DNA of 64,000 nucleotides from Fabrea salina (lineage: Eukaryota; Ciliophora; Heterotrichea; Heterotrichida; Fabreidae): assembly GCA_022984795.1 (NCBI GenBank), contig JALIHJ010000009.1, forward strand, positions 248,001 through 312,000. The letters are read 5' to 3'. The position numbers and the translations under genes were made by a program. Positions 18,027-26,907 of this stretch are shown here, in pieces; position 1 is the stretch's first letter, and each line of letters begins with the position of its first letter. The notes below the pieces were generated by a model, which worked only from the letters and a program-made list of their open reading frames with translations, was not told the DNA's origin and did not search any database.

Positions 18027-19292
18027 ATGAGTGAACGCAGCTAGTAATCCTTACACAGCCTTGAAATAAAAACTTTCACTTGGTCAAGAGACACCCACGG
18101 ACTCTTTGACTACGACAGTAGAATAGCAGTCAAGAACGAATATAGAGTGCAAGAGCCCTGTGCTCTGATCAGAACAGAAAACGAGTGTTTCCTCCACGAT
18201 TTAAGATCTTACCAACAACTTGAAGACTGCGAACCCCTACTAAGTTTCACTCCTAATGAAGGAAACTTCGTAGTTAAAGCTATTTCAAACGACCCTGAGC
18301 AAAAGGTTTGGTCGCCCATAAGGTATTTAAAAGACGCATGCGATGGATACATGCTAACTGAAGGAGACTGGCTGAAACTTGGAAGAATCGTTTTGCACGT
18401 CAAAAAGATGTGCGTGAGCAAACCCTACAACTCGGACTTTGCTGAACTCTTTGTGGACAACGCTTCGAGCAACTCAGTTTCAGTTAGTGAAGTGGGAGAA
18501 AAAGTAGCCTGCAGAATATGTCTTGACGAAGCCCAGACTGAAGAAGACAAGCTAATTGGTCCTTGCAAGTGCTCAGGAAGTATGAGACTAATTCACATTT
18601 CATGCTTGAGACAGTGGCTTAAAAGCAAAGTAATTACTCGCCAGTCGGGCAAAACAGTATCTTACTACTGGAACGACTTGACCTGTGAGCTCTGCAAAGA
18701 ACCTTTTCCTTCCACAGTAGTGGTTGCAGGAAAAAGGTACGATTTAATTTCTATCACTTACCCTAAAGAACCCTTTATTATCCTAGAAGACTATAGGCCT
18801 GACAAAAACGAGATATTTGGAAAGCACATTGTTTCACTGAAAGAAAGACAGTCTATTACTGTAGGCAGAGGCCATGACAGCGACTTGAAACTTACAGACA
18901 TCTCTGTCAGTCGCAAGCACTCTAGAATCTTTTTCAGCCGAGGCAAGTTTTACGTAAGAGACTACAACAGTAAGTTCGGAACACTCATTCGACTCAAAAA
19001 AACTTTCAAACTAGAAGCAAGTGCAGAAATCGCAGTTCAGCTAAACAGAAGCTTAGTTTGCCTAACTTTGAAAAGGCCGTGGTCTTGTTTGGAATGCTTG
19101 TGCTGCTGCAGTTTCAAAAAAGTAGCCCCTATTTCAGACTGCAGTTACGTCACAGAAACCGGAAAAGTCGATGCCAAGCCAGGAAGAGCCTTTGTGTCTG
19201 GAGACTTGGAATTCTTTGAACTACCAATGAACAACCAAGACGAAGGGCCTACTCCTGTGGTGAGGAGGAGCCAGCAATTAGCTTTTATTTGA
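18027..19292 (+). CDS. RING-CH (MARCH-type) ubiquitin ligase with FHA domain
   Basis: A two-exon gene: ATG 18027, intron 18044-18058, then open to TGA at 19292; 416 residues. A first FHA-like or beta domain is at the N-terminus (MSERSYLEIKTFTWSR onward). Next comes a RING-CH finger at about 165-235: CRICLDE, CKCSGSMRLIHISCLRQWL, CELC. A clear FHA domain follows (SITVGRGHDSDLKL, SVSRKHSRI, NSKFGT), then a Cys-rich patch (CLECLCCCS) that may be palmitoylated. It should join phosphothreonine recognition to ubiquitin transfer. Without the intron call the start would be lost. Confidence 0.88.
18044..18058 (+). other. 15-nt intron
   Basis: GTAATCCTTACACAG. The upstream exon ends in TA, so retention gives TAG at once. 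Splicing joins AGC-TA to CCTT and restores one frame from ATG 18027. Confidence 0.85.
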
Positions 19293-19305
19293 ATAATTAA
19301 GATAG

Positions 19306-19629
19306 TTACTTAGTGTTGTTCCTTAACTGCACTTCGCGGTATTCCTGAGTAGCCATGCAAAGTCCACAGCACATGTAAAGTAAGCAGTCGGTTATGAAAC
19401 TTCCGGGAATATCATACCTTTCTCTGACTTTGCCGCGGTTGAGTGCAGATCCAATGCAGCAAGTAAATTGTGCCAACAAGCAGTTCTTGACTCCGGAGCC
19501 CTCTTTGCCCTGTCCCATCTGGAATATGGTCAGTCCTTGAAGTGTCGGTCCTGCCATGCAACAAGCTGGAACGGATTTGAGGCATCCACAGAACTCTGCG
19601 TTCCACTTGGGGTTGTTAGTGTTTGCCAT
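19306..19629 (-). CDS. PLAC8-family Cys-rich protein
   Basis: 107 residues with the PLAC8 pattern: FCGCLKSVPACCMAG at the start, a middle CLLAQFTCCIG and a final LLYMCCGLCMATQEYREV. The CCxxxxxCxxCQE-like block near the C-terminus is the family hallmark. These proteins associate with membranes, and in plants (FWL/PCR) affect organ size and metal transport. Function here is unknown. The start is preceded by TTATAATAA. Confidence 0.85.
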   Translation of the reverse strand: MANTNNPKWNAEFCGCLKSVPACCMAGPTLQGLTIFQMGQGKEGSGVKNCLLAQFTCCIGSALNRGKVRERYDIPGSFITDCLLYMCCGLCMATQEYREVQLRNNTK

Positions 19630-19654
19630 TTATTATAACCGTAGATTCCACTGA

Positions 19655-19675
19655 ATTGAAAGAGTTACTTTCAAT
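19655..19675. other. 8-bp-stem hairpin in spacer
   Basis: ATTGAAAG - AGTTA - CTTTCAAT: a perfect 8-bp inverted repeat around a 5-nt loop, in the 144-bp spacer between the divergent starts at 19629 and 19774. Function unknown; a protein-binding site or chance are both possible. Confidence 0.3.
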
Positions 19676-19773
19676 ATGATGCTCAAACAGTTATACATCT
19701 TTTTGAAACTACTTTAAAGTAAGCTAGTTAGAATAACAGTTTAAAGCTCTAGCAAGGATTCAACAGAGTAATA

Positions 19774-20955
19774 ATGGAAGTTTTGGAAACAAACACAGAG
19801 GGGTTTGATTCCCAGAGACTCGAAAAACTGTTAGACCACCTAGACAAAGAACTAGAAGTTCCTTACTTAGAAAGGCGGAAATCTTTGCAACTCCACAAAT
19901 CAAACTCAGTAGAAGAACTCAAAGAGACTATTCAATTTTTGACAGAACGCGAAAAAGACCTTTTCGCTGCTGTCCAAATAGCTAAGGTACTTCTCAAGCA
20001 CAACTCAGACATGATGGCCCAAGTAAACAGCTTGAAGAACTCCAACGAAGAACTAAACACAGAACTCCAAAAACAAAAGCAAAACACTGAGAACCTTAAA
20101 ACCCAGCACATAGAAGTAGTGCTGAGCTACGAAAAAGCCTTAGAAGAAATCAAGAAGCTCAAAGACCACACCCAACACTTGGACCAAAAAGTAGTTCAGT
20201 TGCAAGATGAAGCTTCTCAAGACAAGACCTTCCAGCATTTAGAGTTGATGTTTTCTTCCAAGTCAGCCAACCTCCAAAAGCAAAACTCCGACTTAGTTGC
20301 TAGTCTTTCCCAACTAAGAACTCAAAAAGAACTACTACAAAGTCAAGTTGACCATTTGAAACATTCAAACGGACAACTCAAAACAGCAAACTCCCAGTTA
20401 GTCACCAAAGCTGAATCGTTGCGTAAAGAGCTTAACTCAGTCAACTCTGAAAAAGAGAAAATCAAAGAACTGCACTCAGAACTCATTGAAAAGTATAAAC
20501 ATCTCAAAGAACAAAAAAACCAACCAGACACCCACTTTATAGACCACAAAAACCAGTTTGTAAAGCACAGCTTAACTACTTCAAGTCTAAAGTCCGAAAT
20601 ATGTGCTATAGAAACCCCTAATGAAGAAAGCCCCGCCTCTGTAGAACTGGAAGCAACCTTTTTTCCTGGGAGTAAAGAACTCCAGGTGTGCACTTTCCAA
20701 GTTGCTAAAGTAAGCCCTAGAAAAAAGAACACTGAAATGAGAAAAAGCCCAGGCGAAGAGTTTTTTACTCTTACCACACAAGCAGTCAAACTCAATTCTC
20801 CTTACATGGAGGACATTTGCACAGTGTCTGCACGTGAACTTTACTTAAAGGCCAAGCACCTAGACATTCCTTTCCATAAGTGGCACTTGTGGATCGAGAG
20901 TCAACTGAACGCTTATTACATAAACAACATGTACAGGCATGAATTTTGTAAGTAA
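19774..20955 (+). CDS. Coiled-coil protein with CC1-box-like motif (possible dynein adaptor)
   Basis: 393 residues. Coiled coil from about 45 to 250. At 55-75 the sequence EKDLFAAVQIAKVLLKHN closely follows the CC1 box of TRAK/HAP1, Spindly and BICD adaptors (EKDLELAARIGQSLLKRN in the TRAK type). That box binds dynein light intermediate chain. The motif glycine is Ala here. The C-terminal 90 residues (ARELYLKAKHL...HKWHLWIES) look globular and may carry cargo. A transport adaptor role is inferred from the motif. Its stop abuts the stop of the opposing gene with no gap. Confidence 0.65.
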   Translation: MEVLETNTEGFDSQRLEKLLDHLDKELEVPYLERRKSLQLHKSNSVEELKETIQFLTEREKDLFAAVQIAKVLLKHNSDMMAQVNSLKNSNEELNTELQKQKQNTENLKTQHIEVVLSYEKALEEIKKLKDHTQHLDQKVVQLQDEASQDKTFQHLELMFSSKSANLQKQNSDLVASLSQLRTQKELLQSQVDHLKHSNGQLKTANSQLVTKAESLRKELNSVNSEKEKIKELHSELIEKYKHLKEQKNQPDTHFIDHKNQFVKHSLTTSSLKSEICAIETPNEESPASVELEATFFPGSKELQVCTFQVAKVSPRKKNTEMRKSPGEEFFTLTTQAVKLNSPYMEDICTVSARELYLKAKHLDIPFHKWHLWIESQLNAYYINNMYRHEFCK

Positions 20956-21282
20956 CTATTTATACTTTTGTGTTTTGTGAGTTAAAAGGACTTCAGAGTG
21001 AGTTTTGTCAAAAACCTTCAAAGTGTAGGTTTTGTCTTCTTGGAACAGTGTAACTGGAGTTCCTTTGAGTTCTGTGAAAAACATCAGAGAACCATTAAAT
21101 TTGTGGAACTCGTACTCGTTTCTGGAGTTTACGACAACTTGCTTTCTTCCAGAAACTCTAGATATTATAAGGTCTATTTGGAACACTTCTGAGTCTACTT
21201 GCAACACCCAAGTGTGCATGAGTTTACTTGCTTTTAAATGTTTTCCTACTTTTCTGACTCTGTAGGCTTCTATAGTTTGCAT
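20956..21282 (-). CDS. Small beta-rich protein, FAIM-like
   Basis: 108 residues from the ATG at 21280-21282. HTWVLQVDSEVFQIDL, SGRKQVVVN and YTLKVFD suggest the beta-sandwich of FAIM (Fas apoptotic inhibitory molecule) and related ciliate proteins, in which a Trp-containing strand is followed by an ID[L]xxS[RK]xSG[KR] block. The match is by eye only. The ATG is 9 bp from the ATG of the divergent RBR gene, the tightest head-to-head pair along with 62705/62715. Confidence 0.55.
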   Translation of the reverse strand: MQTIEAYRVRKVGKHLKASKLMHTWVLQVDSEVFQIDLIISRVSGRKQVVVNSRNEYEFHKFNGSLMFFTELKGTPVTLFQEDKTYTLKVFDKTHSEVLLTHKTQKYK

Positions 21283-21291
21283 CAATTAAGT
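21283..21291. promoter_or_regulatory. 9-bp divergent spacer
   Basis: CAATTAAGT is all that separates two opposing start codons. Both 5' leaders and core promoter elements must be nearly absent or overlap coding sequence. Confidence 0.6.
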
Positions 21292-22635
21292 ATGGGGGCA
21301 AACCAAACCAGAAGTGCATCAGAGCCTTCGCTGCAGTCGAGTCCTGCTAACTCACTACTTACTAACGAGTACAACTCCAGTGTCCAGTCTTCAAGTAGAT
21401 CCCAGTCTTCACCTGATGTATTTTTAAGCTTTGCAAGTCCTGAGATAGATTTAGAACCCCACTTAGGAATTATTTCTAACTCGCATTTATCAAACATTCC
21501 TTCTCAGAGATCTTTGAACTTCAGGTCTGTTTGCTCTTCAGGGATTGGTTTTGAAGTTCACTCCAGTCCTGTTATTTGCCTTATTTGTCAGTCAGAACTA
21601 AACGAAGTCAACAAAGTGCAGGTTCCTGTTTGTTCACACAACTTCTGCCAAGATTGCATCAGAACTTACTTAGAAATACGCATTACAGAGTCCCAAGTGG
21701 ACCCAATGCCTTGTCCTGAACACAGCTGTGGAGTGGACATACAAGAAGAATTCATCAGTATGTTGATTCCAGAAGAACTTTTCTTGAAGTTCAAAAAGTT
21801 CCAAAAAGCCCAGAGCCTTAACAAAAACCCTAACTTGCGCTGGTGTCCCAAACCCGACTGCGAAGGTTGGGACAAAGGCAACATGCAAAGCAGAGAACTC
21901 ACTTGTAACCAGTGCGGGTTTAAGTTTTGCTACTACTGCCAAGAGCCTTGGCACGGAAACTCCAAGTGCAGAGCTCAGGTAGACTTTGCGCTTGACAAGT
22001 ACAGCAAAAAAAACAACGTTAAGCAGTGCCCCCAGTGCAGAAGACGAGTTGAAAAGAACCAAGGCTGCGACCACATGACCTGCCCAGCTTGCAGGTATGA
22101 GTGGTGCTGGCTCTGTGGAGAGCCCTACATGGTAGGTCACTTCGAAAACTGTGAAGGCAAAAAGATACTGAGGAAGTACCCTCCACTCTGGGTAGTTTTA
22201 GGTCTTACCTTTTCCCCAATACTACTGCCCTTCGGAGTAGTTATTTTGGCTTGCTTTTGGATTGAAAACATGATAAATGAATGGCACCTTCCAGGTTCTC
22301 CTTTCCACAGGTTCCTAACCAACAAGTGGCTTTCTTACCCCTGTGCTATCTTAGTAGGGCTTCTTTTAACACCTATAGTGTTTGCCCTTGCACCCTTTGT
22401 TTTGGGCGTGATGGCTACTAGAGAGATACTTGACCAGTTCCAAACTTGCGGGGAGCTCTTTGGAGTAGTGGTACTTGGGATTCTGTTGTCGCCTTTAGTG
22501 GTTGTTTCAGCAGTTGTGTTTTTGTTGGTTGCACAGTTAATGGGGGTCGGGTACCTGGTTCTAAGGGTTTACGTGCACTTGAGGAGGTGTTGGGACCCTA
22601 ACTACATGGTGCCTCCAAGTTATGTTAGGTTTTAA
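21292..22635 (+). CDS. RBR (RING-IBR-RING) E3 ubiquitin ligase, membrane anchored
   Basis: 447 residues from ATG 21292. The MGANQ start would allow N-myristoylation. RING1 at about 96-145 (CLICQSE, CSHNFCQDC), IBR at about 170-226 (WCPKPDC, CNQCGFKFCYYCQ) and RING2 at about 246-287 (CPQCRRRVEKNQGCDHMTC, CWLC). The catalytic thioester Cys in the GC-D-H-M motif (about Cys259) is present. The C-terminal 150 residues contain three or four hydrophobic segments, as in the RNF19 type. So it should transfer ubiquitin through a Cys intermediate at a membrane. Confidence 0.93.
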   Translation: MGANQTRSASEPSLQSSPANSLLTNEYNSSVQSSSRSQSSPDVFLSFASPEIDLEPHLGIISNSHLSNIPSQRSLNFRSVCSSGIGFEVHSSPVICLICQSELNEVNKVQVPVCSHNFCQDCIRTYLEIRITESQVDPMPCPEHSCGVDIQEEFISMLIPEELFLKFKKFQKAQSLNKNPNLRWCPKPDCEGWDKGNMQSRELTCNQCGFKFCYYCQEPWHGNSKCRAQVDFALDKYSKKNNVKQCPQCRRRVEKNQGCDHMTCPACRYEWCWLCGEPYMVGHFENCEGKKILRKYPPLWVVLGLTFSPILLPFGVVILACFWIENMINEWHLPGSPFHRFLTNKWLSYPCAILVGLLLTPIVFALAPFVLGVMATREILDQFQTCGELFGVVVLGILLSPLVVVSAVVFLLVAQLMGVGYLVLRVYVHLRRCWDPNYMVPPSYVRF

Positions 22636-22644
22636 TGTAATCAT

Positions 22645-24804
22645 ATGGAACTTGCGAACTTGTTAAACAGCAACAAAGAAAACCCTTCAGAATTCCTTAA
22701 ACAACTAGTTCCTTTAGTGTTTACTTCAACCGACGAATCCTTAGTTTCTAAGGCGACAACTTACTTAGTTTCTTGGCTCTTGATGCCCAGCCTAGACAAA
22801 CTCCCTCCTCTTCCTTCGAATTTAGTTTCTTTGCACCAAAAACTCACAAATTCTACTTCGGATGTCCTTCCTTTGTACTTCCACCACTTCTTAGAAGCCT
22901 ACCCTAAGCCCCTAGAACCCAACATAAAAGCCATTCTGTACAGTGACACAGTATTAGTTTTAGTTCTGATGATAGACAACTACTCTGAAGAAGCTTTGAG
23001 TTCTCTGGAAGCAAAAGACTGCATTCCTCCTTTGCTGTGGATACTAACTTACTCAGAAACCAAAAAGGCCATCCACATGCTTCCTAAAGCAATCACTAAG
23101 CCAAAAGGAGTCAAGGAAATCATAGAAGCCTTTGGAAGAGGAGACGACAAACAACAACTCAAAGTTATGTGCACCAAAGTACTTAGTTCGCCTCCAAAGT
23201 CTTACTCCCAAAAGTACTTTTTAAACATTGCTCAGCAAATACTTGAAATGCTTCTGCACTCCCAGTGTGATCTGTACACTAAAGACATCTTAAGTGGAAC
23301 GCTTTCAAATATCATGCAAAAAGAACCCCAAGTTACTAGTTTAGTCACTAGTCAACTCGAATTTAAACCACAAAAAACACTTGATAAAGCCTTAGAGTCC
23401 TTGGAAGTACTAAGTGCAAAAGAACCTCCTGATCAAAGCATCTTAGAAATTATCTCTTGCAATTTTACTTTGCTAGTAACTTTGCAAGTGTTTTTGGAGA
23501 ACTACAAAGCAGTTTACATAAAAGAACCACTCAAAAAAGTACTCATTCAGTTCCTTAGGTACTACAACACAGCAGCTAGTTCGCTAGTTAAGTTCATACA
23601 AGACCCAGTTTTTCCTTACTCATTCCAAGTGAACGAAAAAGGCAAAGTTCTCTACACAAACCACCCACAAAACTTAGATCCACTTGATGCTGTAGTTGGA
23701 ATATGCAACTTCCTGTCGCAACTCCAAGACTCTTCTCTGTCTAAAAAGTGCGCAGAACAAGTATTTTCAGAACTGCTGAGTGAGTTTGAAGATAACAATC
23801 TTCAAGTTACAGTAGCTATTCTGCACATGGCACAAAACATAGAAGTACCACAACTAGTGTCGAACCCAGCCCGCTTAAAGAACTTTTTAAAAACTATGCT
23901 TAATAGAGAAGACACTCAAACTATTGCAGGGACTCTTTCAATACTAACTTATCTCCTTAGTGGAGACTACAGTATTGAAAATAAACAGTTTTTAGTAGAA
24001 ATATGGCCTAAAGTACTGGACCTTTCCAAGCACCATAATATCCAAGTTAGAGAATTGTCAGGGTTAGTAGATTCGCTTATATCTAAACAATTGTCTGGAA
24101 AGGAAATTTCTTGCTCCTCAGACTACAAACACTTATCCAGAGAACTTAGTTCCAAAGAACCCTACAGAATCGCAGCAGGCCTACAAAAACTAAACTTATT
24201 GATCAAGTTTGGGGAAAACTTTGAAGTGTACTGGGACTTGCTAGACAGGATCCTTGAAGAGTGCGACGTTTTTGTGCTGAATTCTTTGAGTAGAACTTTC
24301 GGCTTTATTTTTGAAGTCAAAGGTGCAGCTGCTTTGCAACACTTGAGAAATGCTTTTTTTAGTTCTTCAGAGTTGTCCAAATCCAAAGTCATAGAAATTC
24401 TCTACCAAAACATTGGAGTTGTATCTGCTAACTCTGAAAAGTTGCTTCACTTAATCAGAGCTGCCTTGACTCAAAAGAACCCTGACGTCCGTAAAGGAAC
24501 TATGCTGCTTTTGTCTGAGTTTGTAAAACACAAGAAACTAGGAATTTACCCTTACTTGTCAGAAGTAGTCTCAGTAGCATTGGAAGTGGTCCAAAAGTCT
24601 TCTTCTAGCCTTTACCAGTCTAAAGCTGAGGACGAAACTCTGCCTTCAGCTCTTTTGATTCTCAAAAGGCTTCTGAAGTACTCCTGTGGAGAACATATAA
24701 GCAGCTACACTCAGGAGATCCTAGAGAAACTTAGCATTCTGCAGAATTATTACTACTCCCCCTTGTTATGGGAACTTATTCGCCAGCTTAGTAATAACTT
24801 ATAA
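22645..24804 (+). CDS. HEAT/ARM-repeat protein, TANGO6/Rtp1-like
   Basis: 719 residues, all helical repeats. The C-terminal part (LSRELSSKEPYRIAAGLQKL, NPDVRKGTMLLLSEFV) has the arrangement of TANGO6 / yeast Rtp1: late HEAT repeats with a DPDD/NPDV-VR motif and a terminal segment on recurrent-mutation loads along the ridge. Rtp1 helps import and assemble RNA polymerase II. The family call is by eye and the N-terminal half is too diverged to help. It starts 9 bp after the RBR stop, same strand. Confidence 0.55.
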   Translation: MELANLLNSNKENPSEFLKQLVPLVFTSTDESLVSKATTYLVSWLLMPSLDKLPPLPSNLVSLHQKLTNSTSDVLPLYFHHFLEAYPKPLEPNIKAILYSDTVLVLVLMIDNYSEEALSSLEAKDCIPPLLWILTYSETKKAIHMLPKAITKPKGVKEIIEAFGRGDDKQQLKVMCTKVLSSPPKSYSQKYFLNIAQQILEMLLHSQCDLYTKDILSGTLSNIMQKEPQVTSLVTSQLEFKPQKTLDKALESLEVLSAKEPPDQSILEIISCNFTLLVTLQVFLENYKAVYIKEPLKKVLIQFLRYYNTAASSLVKFIQDPVFPYSFQVNEKGKVLYTNHPQNLDPLDAVVGICNFLSQLQDSSLSKKCAEQVFSELLSEFEDNNLQVTVAILHMAQNIEVPQLVSNPARLKNFLKTMLNREDTQTIAGTLSILTYLLSGDYSIENKQFLVEIWPKVLDLSKHHNIQVRELSGLVDSLISKQLSGKEISCSSDYKHLSRELSSKEPYRIAAGLQKLNLLIKFGENFEVYWDLLDRILEECDVFVLNSLSRTFGFIFEVKGAAALQHLRNAFFSSSELSKSKVIEILYQNIGVVSANSEKLLHLIRAALTQKNPDVRKGTMLLLSEFVKHKKLGIYPYLSEVVSVALEVVQKSSSSLYQSKAEDETLPSALLILKRLLKYSCGEHISSYTQEILEKLSILQNYYYSPLLWELIRQLSNNL

Positions 24805-25485
24805 ATGTTTTTGGACAACAGGAAAAAACATGAAGTTATGCTTCTAGACTCGTCGAAGCCCCACCACTTATTTTATGTAAGGGCCTTTGGAGTCTTGGTG
24901 TGCCTTACTTTGTTTGTTTTGGGCTTAATTGGGATTCCCAGAATATACTTTTTCTTCCTGACCAACTGGGGGACAACTTTGAGTCTAAGTTATTTCGTTC
25001 TTTCTATGCTGAGTTACAGGTGGAGTTTCTTTTGCAAGCCAGGTTGCAACCTAATGCAGATTGCTTGGAACCTTGAAAGCACTATAAGTGTTTGTTACTG
25101 GTGCATCAATTATCCTTTGAGTCAAAACGAAGAGTACATGTGGTACATGGTACTAGTGCACATTGTGCCTACTGTGCTTCTTTCACTTGACCTTTACTAC
25201 AACAAAGTTAAGTTCACTAAAACTAACGTTTACTGGGCTTTTGGAATTTGGTTTGTTTACTCTTTCGGAGTGAATTTGCCTGTGACTTTGATGGTCAGGC
25301 AGTTGTACCCACTATTGACTTACAAGAATGTATGGAGTTATGTAATGGTTCTGATTGTGAACGGAGTTTTGTTCGGTCTCGGATATGCTGGCTGCAGCTA
25401 CAAAAACTCTTCTTTGAGGAAAGAAACTACTCAAATAACTTTTGTTCAACTCGACTCTATTAAGTTGGATGACTTCATCAAGTAA
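24805..25485 (+). CDS. Multi-pass membrane protein, FAR-17a/AIG1-like
   Basis: 226 residues with about six hydrophobic segments. FLTNWGTTLSLSYFVLS, WNLESTISVCYW and LVHIVPTVLLSLDLYYNKV follow the AIG1/ADTRP pattern, including the Thr and His that act as catalytic residues in these fatty-acid ester hydrolases. The first ATG follows the previous stop with no gap. Met12 (24838) is an alternative start that leaves a 33-bp spacer and may be the true one. Confidence 0.7.
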   Translation: MFLDNRKKHEVMLLDSSKPHHLFYVRAFGVLVCLTLFVLGLIGIPRIYFFFLTNWGTTLSLSYFVLSMLSYRWSFFCKPGCNLMQIAWNLESTISVCYWCINYPLSQNEEYMWYMVLVHIVPTVLLSLDLYYNKVKFTKTNVYWAFGIWFVYSFGVNLPVTLMVRQLYPLLTYKNVWSYVMVLIVNGVLFGLGYAGCSYKNSSLRKETTQITFVQLDSIKLDDFIK

Positions 25486-25549
25486 CCTTAGTAATTAACT
25501 TATTTAGCGAACTTGAAGGTGCCAGTGTTCGATTGAATGCTGGACTCAG

Positions 25550-25565
25550 TAGTTTAGCTAAACTA
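25550..25565. other. 16-nt perfect palindrome between convergent genes
   Basis: TAGTTTAGCTAAACTA reads the same on both strands. The same 102-bp spacer also has AACCCT and AGGGTT arms 8 nt apart at its right edge, reaching into the kinase stop region. This could form cruciforms or serve as a 3'-end signal; unproven. Confidence 0.3.
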
Positions 25566-25587
25566 TTACTATTGCTACTTCGAACCC

Positions 25588-26890
25588 TTAAACTTTAGGG
25601 TTACAGTGGTTGGTTTTACGTCGCAGGTCTTTTATTACACTTGGAATTTCTATTAGTCTACTTGAAACACTATTGCTTGCTAAACTTTTGGCTCTCCTCC
25701 TCGAAGAAGGAATCATTTGGAGTAGCCAGGGGTGCCTGAGAGCTTCGAAACTAGAGAGTCTCTTGCTGGGGTTAGGTTGAGTCAGTTCTTTCACCATACT
25801 TTTAGCTAAGCTGGACACACCTCTCCAGTTCTCTTCTTCAAAAACTAACTTGCATCTCTCGTTTTTCCTAAGTACTTCTTCTGGGTCCTCTCCTTTGAAG
25901 GGAGAAGTCCCACTGAGCAGGCTAAACAGAACCACTCCAGCACTGAACATGTCAACCTTAGAATCATACCTCTTGTCTTTGAGCATTTCGGGAGCTACAT
26001 ATCCGGGAGACCCGCATTTATCTAGCATTGACTTGCTTTTGGTACTGCAGGCCAGACCAAGGTCTCCAATTTTAAGGTCAGAGTCTACAGTTATAAACAA
26101 GTTCTCAAGTTTAATGTCTCTGTGAACGTAATTATTGGAGTGCATGTACCTCAATCCAGCAAGGAGCCTGTAAATTAACTTAGCAGCTTCTTCTTCTGAG
26201 AAAGCGCCTCTCTCTATAATCCTTTGGAACAAGTCTTTGCCTCCTACATACTCTAAAACCAAGTACACGTAGTCGTTACTTTCGTATATAGTGTGCAGCT
26301 TGACTATATACTCACTCTTTAAGTCCCTCATTACCTTTATTTCGTCAATCAATCTTTCGACACCATTCTTGCTTTTCTTGAGTTTTCTTTTGAGAATCTG
26401 TTTGACAGCATAGTCCTTTGCATCTCTCAAACCTTTAGTGAAGTAGACTTTTGCAAAACTACCCTCTCCGATTTTTTCGAGTAACTTAAACTCTTCTTCG
26501 ATCTCGGTGAGTATGCAAACTCTGGATAAGGCATCAAGCCAGTTATTTAGAGTTTGCTCATCTTCAGTATAGAACTCTTGGTAGTTGTTTTGATTTCCCA
26601 AGCGGAACCCATATCTCGTTTTTAGGTGGTTGGTTTCTTGAAAAGGCTCTAATAGTTTCCACTGAATTGCAGCCATGAGTTTAGGCGTAGAGTGGGAGTT
26701 TAGGCAGAAAATAGAGCTTTGGGTCAGGTGAAAGGTTCTACTTCTTAAACTTGAATTCTGGTAAGGGAAGGTAGAGCACTGACTTGAGTAAGCTAAGTTT
26801 TTCAAGTGCTCTTCTAGAGATGCCTTCACAGGGGCTCCAGAATTCTCTGGAAATTTTGCTGGCATCTACTTTACTGAATATACTTTCCAT
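25588..26890 (-). pseudogene. PH-like domain + kinase (family member 6) with +1 frameshift
   Basis: The family-type start MESIFSKVDASK is at 26888-26890 and runs through FW and SVLYLPLPEFKFKK to a TAG at 26738-26740. Skipping one base there continues RTFHLTQSSIFCL and the rest of the protein without interruption, so the whole locus is one gene with one extra base relative to its kin. The kinase part is perfect: GEGSFA loop, YAVK, HRDIKLEN, DLG, CGSPGYVAPE, HPWLLQM. The junction reads AAG-TAG-A. It may be recent decay, an assembly error or +1 frameshifting. A downstream in-frame ATG could still give a kinase without most of the PH part. Confidence 0.8.
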
Positions 26891-26907
26891 TAAAAGCTAT
26901 TATTAGT
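26891..26907. promoter_or_regulatory. 17-bp divergent spacer
   Basis: This A/T-rich stretch (TAAAAGCTATTATTAGT) lies between the start codons of kinase members 6 and 7. Confidence 0.5.

Noticed and set aside
18630-18644. GTAATTACTCGCCAG inside the FHA-RING gene, a possible fifth intron
   Set aside because: It lacks the TAC of the consensus, contains no stop, and encodes part of the RING-CH region.
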